Assembly: GCA_020344215.1 (NCBI GenBank)
Contig: CP070815.1
Span: 2,864,916 to 2,917,397 of the forward strand
DNA: 52,482 bases
Origin: Gemmatimonadota bacterium
GTDB taxonomy: Bacteria; Gemmatimonadota; Gemmatimonadetes; Palauibacterales; KS3-K002
Direction: 5' to 3'
Position 1 is the stretch's first letter, and each line of letters starts with the position of its first letter. Positions 8,164-15,735 of this stretch are shown here, in pieces. Both the position numbers and the translations under genes were made by a program. The notes beneath the pieces were generated by a model. It saw only the letters and a list, made by a program, of their open reading frames with translations. It had not been told where the DNA came from and searched no databases.

Positions 8164-10658
8164 TATCCAGAAGGAGCGTCCGCGCTTGAGGTTTCGCAGA
8201 GAGCCTGGAACCTTGGGTGGTCGTGCAGGTCCTGGAAATACCAGTGCGTGCGAATCTGGGTGCAGGTCTGCGGGTACCGGGTTAGGTGCTCTAACAAGAG
8301 CGCCACAGCCCGATCGTGGTCACCGATCAGGGTCAGCACCCACGCCTCCATCGGGATGAGCCTCGACCTCACGCCCTCGTCGCTGGACGCCTCACGCGTA
8401 TGCTCGATCACGCTGAGGGCGCTGTCGGCTTGGCCTGTCCGGGCCAGCACGGCCGCGTAGTAGAGCGGACGGAAAGGAAACGCGTCGTTGGATGGAAGCG
8501 AGTCGAGCAGCTGGGAGGCGCGCTGAACATCGTCTGGACTTGCCGCAAACCTCGAGAGGATAGCCAACTCGCAGTGTTGAACATCCGGCGCATCCGGGTA
8601 ATGCCGTAGCGCCAACCCACAATCCTGACGCGCCGCCTCGAGGTCGCCGAGGTTCAAAGCATTCATAAAGGAATTCATCAGCACGTGGCGCAGGCCTTGG
8701 GCGTAGACATCGGCTCGAATCGCCTTTTCCGCCGCGAGGCTGGCCTCCGAATCCCTTCCCTGCCATGAGTAGATCTGGCTCAGTGCTATCCAGGCGCGCA
8801 CCAGGGATGTATCGGCGCGTGTCGCCGCCTCGAGGTCTTGGAGCGCCGCGTGCAAGAGCGTATCCCCGTGTTCGTCTTGACAGTACCTTACGCAACGGAA
8901 CTTGAGGAATCCGCGCAGTTCCAAAGCTTCCGCGTATTCTGGTTGGCGCTCCAGAGCACGTTCGCTGTGCTCGATCCCTCGATCGATCCAAGAGTTGAAG
9001 GCTATCTGGCGCTCGACCGAGTCGGGATCGGCTAGTAGGGCTATCACCGACTGGTCGGCAGCTATCCAGCCGCGCTCCAGGGTGGGGGCGAGCCAGGCGC
9101 GGTCGAGTCGCTCTGCCTCGGCCAGCAGGCTGTCGGCGTGTGCGGAGCGAAGCGAGGCAGCCGCCGGGTCTCCTCCGCTGAGCTGTGTTGCGTCCCGGCG
9201 CAAGCCGATCGCTCTCTGGAACAAGGCCCACGCCGAGTCGTTGGTAGCCTCATCGCGCTGCCTGGCCTGGACGATCTCTCTGCCGAACATCTGATGTAAG
9301 CTGCGGGCCAGCATGTCCGTGAGTTCCTCACGCAGCGCCAGGGGCTCCGAGGCTGGGCGCTCGACGGCGAACTGGGCCTCGAGTTCGTTGGTAACGGCAT
9401 CGCTGATGTCGATCGTGACCCTAATATCGCCATTCATAGGTTCGACGAACCCCGCGATGACGAATTCCACGCCTAACACGCTTCGGACGCTGTCCGGCCT
9501 GATAGGTCTGTCCGCGAAGGCGAGTACGGCGCTGCGCGACATGACGTTGAGTATGGGCACACCGCGCAGCCGCTCGATCAGGTCCTCGGTCAAGCCACGG
9601 GCCAGCGTGCCGAGCGAGCCATCGGCGCTCCGATCCTCGAAGTAAAGGACGGCGATGCTCCTGGACTCAGGGGGTGGTAGGGGCCCTTCGTCGCCTAGCC
9701 CGACTCGCAGATCGAGCGCCTCCGCTAAGATGGCGGCCGCGATGATGGCGGCGCTGGCAACGCCAAGGATCACACGGCGGCGCCGATTCTTCGGGAACAA
9801 GCGCAGCCGGAGCCGCCGCGGCTCTTTGTGCGCTGCCAGTGCTCGGGAGAAGGCCTCTGCGGTTGGATAGCGGTCCACCGGGTTCTTGGCCAGCGCGGTC
9901 TGGGTCACCCGCTCCAGCCAGGTCGGTACCGCCGGTCGAACCACGCGCAGCGACGGGGGGTGCTCGCTCACGTGTCGCGCGATGACCGCTTGCGCGGTTG
10001 GCCCGGTGAACGGCGGCTCGCCCGCCAGCATCTCGTACAGGACGCAGCCTAACGAGTATACATCGGTGCGCGCGTCCAGCTCGTGCTCGCCGCTCCCCTG
10101 TTCGGGACTCATGTAGTGTGGTGTTCCCACCACTACGCCGCTCGCCGTCATCTCATCGCTGGCCGCAGCTGTTATGGCCCGCGCGACGCCGAAATCTGCG
10201 ACTACGGCCTCTCCTTCCTCTAGAAGGACATTCTCCGGCTTGATGTCCCGGTGGATGACTCCGTGCTTGTGGGAATAGCTGAGCGCGTCCGCGACCTGGC
10301 GGGTGATCTGCACGGCATCATCGATGGGCAGCTGACCTTCCCTCCGGAGACGACCGCGCAACGACTCGCCTTCCACGTAGGGCATGACGTAGTAGACCAG
10401 ACCTTCCACCTCTCCCGAGTCGTAGAGCGGCAGGATGTGGGGATGTGTCATGCTGGCCGCGATGCCGATCTCGCGCAGGAAGCGAGCCGTTCCCAGGCCG
10501 GCCGTGTATTCGGGGCGGAGTACCTTGAGGGCTACATCGCGCTCGTGCTTGAGATCGCGGGCCAGGTAGACGGTGGCCATCCCGCCGCTGCCCAGCTCCC
10601 GCTGGAGGGGGTAGCGGTCCGCCAAGGCGGACTCGAGACGGTCAGGGATCTCAGCCAT
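8163..10658 (-). CDS. Membrane Ser/Thr protein kinase with TolB/FlgO-like and TPR domains
   Basis: 831-residue receptor-type kinase. An intact N-terminal Hanks kinase domain (about 16-275) shows the Gly loop LGSGGMATVYLA, the VALKVL lysine, HRDIKPENVLL and DFGVA, then MSPEQ. One membrane helix (about 305-325) follows a very basic stretch (RRLRLRLFPKNRRRR), so the kinase is cytoplasmic. The region beginning SIAVLYFEDRSADG (about 345-465) resembles the TolB/FlgO-like module found in such kinases, and the rest is helical TPR-like repeat up to the C-terminus. The family phosphorylates Ser/Thr in response to extracytoplasmic cues; the ligand is unknown. The start MAEIPDRLESAL at 10658 is chosen because it directly precedes the kinase fold; the open frame extends to 10727. 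It is divergent from the SARP-kinase gene. Confidence 0.92.
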   Translation of the reverse strand: MAEIPDRLESALADRYPLQRELGSGGMATVYLARDLKHERDVALKVLRPEYTAGLGTARFLREIGIAASMTHPHILPLYDSGEVEGLVYYVMPYVEGESLRGRLRREGQLPIDDAVQITRQVADALSYSHKHGVIHRDIKPENVLLEEGEAVVADFGVARAITAAASDEMTASGVVVGTPHYMSPEQGSGEHELDARTDVYSLGCVLYEMLAGEPPFTGPTAQAVIARHVSEHPPSLRVVRPAVPTWLERVTQTALAKNPVDRYPTAEAFSRALAAHKEPRRLRLRLFPKNRRRRVILGVASAAIIAAAILAEALDLRVGLGDEGPLPPPESRSIAVLYFEDRSADGSLGTLARGLTEDLIERLRGVPILNVMSRSAVLAFADRPIRPDSVRSVLGVEFVIAGFVEPMNGDIRVTIDISDAVTNELEAQFAVERPASEPLALREELTDMLARSLHQMFGREIVQARQRDEATNDSAWALFQRAIGLRRDATQLSGGDPAAASLRSAHADSLLAEAERLDRAWLAPTLERGWIAADQSVIALLADPDSVERQIAFNSWIDRGIEHSERALERQPEYAEALELRGFLKFRCVRYCQDEHGDTLLHAALQDLEAATRADTSLVRAWIALSQIYSWQGRDSEASLAAEKAIRADVYAQGLRHVLMNSFMNALNLGDLEAARQDCGLALRHYPDAPDVQHCELAILSRFAASPDDVQRASQLLDSLPSNDAFPFRPLYYAAVLARTGQADSALSVIEHTREASSDEGVRSRLIPMEAWVLTLIGDHDRAVALLLEHLTRYPQTCTQIRTHWYFQDLHDHPRFQALCETSSADAPSG

Positions 10659-10892
10659 CGTGCTACAGGTGAAGTGCATTACAAAGATGGCCCCTGAGCA
10701 AGAAAAGCGATACCCCCGCGTGAACACTGACCCTCTGCTGGCAAGTCGCCCGGGGCGCCGAAGTCAAGGCAGGCACGCATCGAGCGGGGGCTGGCTCAAA
10801 GGGGCTGACGCCGACGGCCCGCGACCTTACCATTGTGTATGGGCCGGGCGGCGGTCTCGTGTCTCTTCGCCGCAGCTGGAGGCCAATTTGCC

Positions 10893-12899
10893 ATGATCGA
10901 GCTTATCACCCTCGGGCGTGCCGCGATCCAGCGCGACGGCGTCGATTGTGACGTTACCCAACACAGGCAAAAGGTCGCGCTGCTCTCCTACCTCGCCCTC
11001 GAAGGGCCGGTCGCCCGCGAGCACCTGCTATCCGTGTTCTGGCCCGGGCGCGAGGAGGAGAAGGCCCGCCACTCGCTCTCCCAGGCGCTCTACGGGCTGA
11101 AAAAGGAACTCGGCTCGGACCTGGTGGGTGCCACACCCGATCGGATCAGCTTGATGCCGGGCACTGTCAAGGTGGACGTCCAGGAGCTGGAGGACGCCGG
11201 CCAGGCGGACCACTGGGAGCAGGTCGTGGAGCTTTACCACGGTCCTTTTCTGGACCAGTTCCACCTCGCGGAAACGCCGGGGTTCGAGGAGTGGCAGACG
11301 CGGACCCGGGCCTGGGTGGGTGGCCTGGCGCGCCGGGCCTTCGTCGAGGTGATCGCGTCGCGCGCTGTTTCTGATGACCTGGCGGGCGCGCTGGACCTCG
11401 CCTGTCGCTGGACACGCATCGAGCCGCTGGAGGACGAGGCTCAACACGCGCTCATCGCGCTACTGGCCATGTCGGGAGATCGAGCGGCCGCGCTGGCGCA
11501 ATTCGAGGCGTACACGGGACGGCTCGCTCGGGAGCTGCAGGTAGAGCCGCTGGAGGCGACGGCTGCGCTGGTGGATCAGATACGGGCGGGAGGGCTACCG
11601 CTGAGCCCGTTAATTGGTGAGGCCTTGCCCGCGAAGGGCAAGCGCGCGGTCGTAGAGCGGGCTTGGGAATCCGGACCACCGGCTGGCACGGAGGCGGTGC
11701 CCGGCCAGTTCGCTGCCGGCGAACCCGAGCGACTGCTGGCTGGCGAGCTGGCGCCGCGCCTGCAGATCGTACGTCAGCTGGGAGAGAGCTCGACCGCCAG
11801 CGTCTACCTGGCGCGGGAGCCCGAGCTGAGGCGTCAGGTGGCGGTCAAGGTGTTCGCGCCGCAGCTAGCGAAAGACCGTCGGGCTCGCCTGCGCTTCGAG
11901 CGTGAAGTACAGGCGGTCGCCTCGCTGACGCAAGCGAACATCGTGGGACTCCACTGGGCAGGCGCCCTGTCGAACAACCTGCCTTATTTCGTCATGGAGT
12001 ATGTCGAGGGCAGGTCGATGGCAAACAAGCTGCGGGCCGAGGGAAGGCTGCCGGTCGCGGAAGCGCGCCGTGTGCTCGCAGACGTCGCGTCGGCGCTCGC
12101 CGCCGCTCATCGCCGGGGAATCATTCACCGGGATGTCCAGCCGGCCAACGTTCTTTGCGAAGAGGAAACCGGGCGCACCCTGCTCGCCGACTTCGGTGTC
12201 GCTGCCATGCTCAGTAAGACGGGGGAGCGGGCGGTGAGCATCACCGAGTCAGGAGAGCTGGTTGGGGATCCTCGGTGGATGAGTCCGGAGCAGTTGGTTG
12301 GCGCAGGCGCGACGGAGCGCAGCGATGTCTACAGTCTGGGACTTCTCGGCTACGAGGTGCTGGCCGGCAGAGGGCCCTACGACGCCGGCTCGAGGCAGGA
12401 GCAGTATGCGGCCCAGATCAAGGAGCAACCGCGAAAGCTGAAGGAGCTTCGCCCGGACGTGGATGCCGACCTGGCGGAGTTGCTCGAACGCTGCCTGGCT
12501 AAGGATCCATCCGACCGGCCCGACGCCGGCTATGTCGCTAGAATGCTATCGGCACCTCCCGACGAAGCGTGGGTCGCAGCGGGGGCAGGAAGAGCCACGC
12601 CGCGCCGAGTCCTGTCCGCTTTGCTGGAGCGTCGCGTACCCCACGCTCTGGCCGCTTACCTCGCCGGTGGGTTCGTTCTGGTTGAGCTGGTAGGCGAAAT
12701 GGTCAGCCGCAGGCTTCTGGCGGAAGTCTTCGACCAGCTGTCTCTGCTGACCTACGCCCTCGGCGCGCCGGCCGTAGCGACCTTCGCGTGGTTCCACGGC
12801 AAGCCGGGGCGACAGAGGTTTCAGTACCTGGAGTACTGGCTGCTCAGTCTGTTGGTGCTGGTTTGGCTGGCCTTCAGCGTCACGATCCTGCTGAGGTAG
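10893..12899 (+). CDS. SARP/BTAD regulator fused to a degenerate Ser/Thr kinase and membrane helices
   Basis: 668-residue fusion. Residues 1-95 form an OmpR-like winged helix of SARP type and 95-235 a bacterial transcriptional activation (BTAD) domain. A linker leads to a kinase-like domain (about 288-550), then two or three helices (about 585-605, 612-632, 645-665). Kinase features are mixed: the VAIK lysine (K319) and DFG (433-435) are present, but the Gly loop reads LGESSTASV with only one glycine and the catalytic loop is HRDVQ, with Gln416 in place of the conserved lysine. It may be a pseudokinase or weak kinase. A DNA-binding domain anchored in the membrane suggests one-component sensing. 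The start at 10893 is set by CTGGAGG 10 nt upstream. Divergent from the kinase gene, sharing a 234-bp spacer. Confidence 0.9.
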   Translation: MIELITLGRAAIQRDGVDCDVTQHRQKVALLSYLALEGPVAREHLLSVFWPGREEEKARHSLSQALYGLKKELGSDLVGATPDRISLMPGTVKVDVQELEDAGQADHWEQVVELYHGPFLDQFHLAETPGFEEWQTRTRAWVGGLARRAFVEVIASRAVSDDLAGALDLACRWTRIEPLEDEAQHALIALLAMSGDRAAALAQFEAYTGRLARELQVEPLEATAALVDQIRAGGLPLSPLIGEALPAKGKRAVVERAWESGPPAGTEAVPGQFAAGEPERLLAGELAPRLQIVRQLGESSTASVYLAREPELRRQVAVKVFAPQLAKDRRARLRFEREVQAVASLTQANIVGLHWAGALSNNLPYFVMEYVEGRSMANKLRAEGRLPVAEARRVLADVASALAAAHRRGIIHRDVQPANVLCEEETGRTLLADFGVAAMLSKTGERAVSITESGELVGDPRWMSPEQLVGAGATERSDVYSLGLLGYEVLAGRGPYDAGSRQEQYAAQIKEQPRKLKELRPDVDADLAELLERCLAKDPSDRPDAGYVARMLSAPPDEAWVAAGAGRATPRRVLSALLERRVPHALAAYLAGGFVLVELVGEMVSRRLLAEVFDQLSLLTYALGAPAVATFAWFHGKPGRQRFQYLEYWLLSLLVLVWLAFSVTILLR

Positions 12900-12962
12900 T
12901 AGGCTCGGGGCGGCCCCCCGGCCTCCTTTCAGCGACTGCCTCCTCCCGGGCTCACTGTAAGA

Positions 12963-12982
12963 TCGCGGACCGGTGCCCGCGA
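12963..12982. terminator. Weak stem-loop in convergent spacer
   Basis: TCGCGG (12963-12968) pairs with CCGCGA (12977-12982) around an 8-nt loop, in the 87-bp gap between convergent genes. Only 6 base pairs and no T-run, so the assignment rests mainly on position. Confidence 0.3.
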
Positions 12983-12986
12983 ACGC

Positions 12987-14318
12987 TCAAGCGTGATCGG
13001 CCAGGTACTTGACCCCCTCTAGCACCATATCGACGTGCTCGAGCGACACGAAGATGTGTGTCGAGACTCGCACACCGCGCGTTCCCGCCTCCTCGCTCCC
13101 GATCGTTCTTATGACGATGTTGTACTTCTCTCTCAGGTAATCGACGATCCGCTCCGGCTGAACCCCGTCCACCGAGAACGCGGTGAGTCCACCGCTGAGA
13201 TACGGGTCGTGGCTCGTGTGCAGGTGGACGCCGCGGATCCCGTCCAGCTCCGTCTTCAAGTGGCTGGCCAGGGTCTGGATCCTCCGCTCTATTCGCTCCT
13301 TCCCGATCAGGTTCTGGAAGTCGATCGCTTCACCGAGCGCGATCACGATCGGGTCCGCGCGTTGACCCAACGTCTCGAACCGTCTGGCGGTCTCGTCGGT
13401 GTCCCAGCCCGAGGACGCGATAGTCGGCCACAGCCGATCCTGAACTTCCTCGCTCACGTACAACAGGCCGCAGCCAACGGGTGCGCCCAGCCACTTGTAG
13501 GGGCTCGAGGTGAAGAAGTCCGCGCCCAGCTCCTTCATGTCGAGGTTCAGCATGCCGATGCCGTGGGCACTATCGGCAAGCAAGACAATGCCGCGCTGAT
13601 GGGCGATCTCGCTCAACTCCTTGATCGGCGCGATGAGACCGGAGATATACACCGTGTGACTGATGCTGATCACCTTCGTCCGCGGGGTGATCGCTCGCTC
13701 GAACGCATCGGTGATCTCTTCGACGCTCTGTGGCGGCAGGCCGATCGGGACGTCGGTCACCGTGATCCCGTATCTCTTCGCCTTGAGCCGCCAGGGGTGT
13801 ATCCCGGCGGGATGCTCCATGCTGGACATGACGACTTCGTCGCCCGGTCCGAGATCGAGTCCGTTGGCGACGAAGTTCATCCCCTCGGTGGTGTTGCGCG
13901 TGAGGACGACCTCGTCGGGAGAGGCGTTGATGAACGCGGCCAGCTTAGGCCGGACTTCCTCTCTCCTGCCGGGCAGGACGCCGTAGACATCGCAGGGACT
14001 CGTACACTGTACCTTGAATGCGTCCACCAGCGTATTGAAGACGGGCTCCGGCATCGGACCGACCGTGCCGTTGTTCATCATGATGAGCCCATCCTCGAAG
14101 ATGTAATGCTGCCGCACGGCATCCCAGTAGGCGCCATCCGGGGATGGATCCTGTGGGTACTGCTTATTCAAAGAGGCAAGGCTTTCGTAGACGGCGGCGT
14201 TCAACCTGTTGAAGGCGACGACAGAGAGCGCTGAGCTGCCGACTAGCGCCTTGACGAATGCTCTCCTCGAGAATCCGTGAGAGCCGTTCTCCGACAGAAG
14301 CCCTTCCGGCGCGATCAT
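12987..14318 (-). CDS. Class V aminotransferase-like PLP enzyme with Tat signal
   Basis: 443-residue fold-type I PLP enzyme of the class V / isopenicillin N epimerase-cysteine desulfurase group. The PLP-binding lysine is K275 in SSPYKWLGAP, the pyridine-binding Asp is in ADSAHG (D249) and NTTEGMN (142-148) matches the phosphate-contact loop. The N-terminus carries SRRAFVKAL followed by a hydrophobic stretch (residues 17-36), a twin-arginine export signal; the enzyme would thus fold with PLP in the cytoplasm and be exported. The reaction cannot be read from sequence: epimerase, lyase and desulfurase activities all occur in the family, and no clear desulfurase catalytic Cys is evident. The start is supported by GGGAGGTG just upstream of the ATG at 14318. 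Confidence 0.9.
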   Translation of the reverse strand: MIAPEGLLSENGSHGFSRRAFVKALVGSSALSVVAFNRLNAAVYESLASLNKQYPQDPSPDGAYWDAVRQHYIFEDGLIMMNNGTVGPMPEPVFNTLVDAFKVQCTSPCDVYGVLPGRREEVRPKLAAFINASPDEVVLTRNTTEGMNFVANGLDLGPGDEVVMSSMEHPAGIHPWRLKAKRYGITVTDVPIGLPPQSVEEITDAFERAITPRTKVISISHTVYISGLIAPIKELSEIAHQRGIVLLADSAHGIGMLNLDMKELGADFFTSSPYKWLGAPVGCGLLYVSEEVQDRLWPTIASSGWDTDETARRFETLGQRADPIVIALGEAIDFQNLIGKERIERRIQTLASHLKTELDGIRGVHLHTSHDPYLSGGLTAFSVDGVQPERIVDYLREKYNIVIRTIGSEEAGTRGVRVSTHIFVSLEHVDMVLEGVKYLADHA

Positions 14319-14394
14319 CTGAGCACCTCCCGATGTCTGGGGGATTGGTCATCAACAACTAGCGCCTTCGCGCGTGTGAGTCAACGCGATTCGC

Positions 14395-15047
14395 GCCACG
14401 CGACCACTGCGTATTCGGCGCTAGCTGGCGGGGACCCCGACCTCGTGCGGCCCCATCTCCTCAGACTGGGCGAGCTCACCAGTCGGGAAACCACCCCGTC
14501 GGTCGAGTACGGGATGCTCGGCGTGCTCGCCACCGGATACGCGGTGACAGGCGATCTGTCCGAAGCCCGCAACGTCCTGGAGCGCATGAACTCCGTAGCC
14601 GCGAACGGCGATTTCTATCCGGCCGGCCCCGCCGATAGGGTCCGGGCGCTCATCGCGCTTCAGGAGGGCAGGGCGGAAGAGAGCATAGAGCACGTGATGA
14701 GGGCGCGTGCGGCCGATTGGGGGGTGCTGTTCCGCAGCTCGCGACTCGCGCTCGGCGATGCCTATGCAGCGCTCGGCCGTCTCCCCGAGGCGGCCGTTCA
14801 GTACGACTCGCTAACGACCAGCTACGGCCTCGACTTCTGGGACTAGTGGAGCTACAGCGTGATACGGCCGCTCGCGCACGAGCGTCTCGCTGGCGTCTAC
14901 CTCGCCCTCGGCGACACGACCGCGGCCCTCAAACACCTGGCCGCCTTCGCCGAGCTCTGGGATCAGGCCGATCCGGCGTTGCAGCCGCGGGTCGAGTCGG
15001 CCCGGCGCGCACTGGAGCGACTGACCGGTGAGACAGCTGAACGGTGA
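14395..15047 (+). pseudogene. TPR-protein C-terminal remnant with in-frame stop
   Basis: One continuous frame encodes helical TPR-like sequence interrupted by a TAG at 14844-14846. Before the stop: GVLATGYAVTGDLSEARNVL and GDAYAALGRLPEAAVQY. After it, in the same frame: RLAGVYLALGDTTAALKHL, then a tail of the type WDQADPALQPRVESARRAL that is typical of the C-terminus of kinase- or SARP-linked TPR proteins in this lineage. No kinase or DNA-binding domain precedes it, and the upstream end runs into the promoter region of the aminotransferase, so this is a 5'-deleted, stop-interrupted relic. The left boundary is approximate. A sequencing error (TGG to TAG) could explain the stop but not the missing front half. 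Confidence 0.65.
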
Positions 15048-15053
15048 CGTGCA

Positions 15054-15578
15054 TCAGCGCCGCGGATCGCCTTCGCGCCGGTAGTCGATCAGATGGCCCT
15101 GTTGCCACGCGCCGTCAACGATGTTGTAGTACTTATCCTGTAGTCGGCCGTCCGGCAGCACCTCGAGGGTCAATGCGAACTCGTGGCTTGTCTCGTCGTC
15201 GGTCCAGGCGCCGCGCAGGACGATCAGGCCTTCCTCCTTATATATCGTGCCGCGCAGGACCTGGCCCCGGTTCGTTACGCCGGCGAACACGACGGCGTTC
15301 TCCTCCCAGTCCCAGTAGTAGAGGTTCTCTTCGGCGAAGTTGAGCTCCGGGACCCGCTTCGTCTTACGCACAGCCTTGCCGCTCAGGATGGCCTCCCAGT
15401 GCACCACGTGCGTGACATCGTCCTCGTCACTCGGCACATACCTGCCGACCCAGGTGGTGCCCAGCAGCGGCTTCAGGAAGCTCAGGTTCGCGTCGAGCTC
15501 CTGGGCCTGAGCTCGAGGCGCCGTCGCGAGGAGCAGGACGGCCAATCCGCCGCAGACGCGGGACGAGTAGGAACACAT
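15054..15578 (-). CDS. Exported small protein, DUF1579/lipocalin-like candidate
   Basis: 174-residue protein with a signal peptide (about residues 1-24, ending ...RAQAQ) and a mature domain rich in beta strands and aromatic residues: LKPLLGTTWVGRY, a W-E motif in VVHWEAILSGKAV, YYWDWEENAVVF and a C-terminal DKYYNIVDGAW. The pattern of an initial 'LLGxTWxG' followed by alternating strands is like secreted lipocalin-type or DUF1579 proteins, which is a weak assignment. The start at 15578 is preferred since GGAGTGAG lies 5-8 nt upstream; a GTG three codons earlier is possible. It is divergent from the BNR-repeat gene. Confidence 0.72.
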   Translation of the reverse strand: MCSYSSRVCGGLAVLLLATAPRAQAQELDANLSFLKPLLGTTWVGRYVPSDEDDVTHVVHWEAILSGKAVRKTKRVPELNFAEENLYYWDWEENAVVFAGVTNRGQVLRGTIYKEEGLIVLRGAWTDDETSHEFALTLEVLPDGRLQDKYYNIVDGAWQQGHLIDYRREGDPRR

Positions 15579-15735
15579 GTTTCTCACTCCGGCTGGACAG
15601 CTTCCTGGTGACTAGCTTGGGCCGCCATGGACTACGGGAGCACCGGCGCCTAGTTTGCCGCACAGCGGCCGGGCCCTGTCGCCCGGCGCCCTGATCGAGA
15701 TCGTGCTCAACCCAAATTATAATGGAGTGCTAGCG

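Noticed and set aside
14277..14394. Upstream extension of the TPR frame to a GTG at 14277
   Set aside because: It overlaps the aminotransferase N-terminus on the other strand and has no TPR-like sequence; only open frame.
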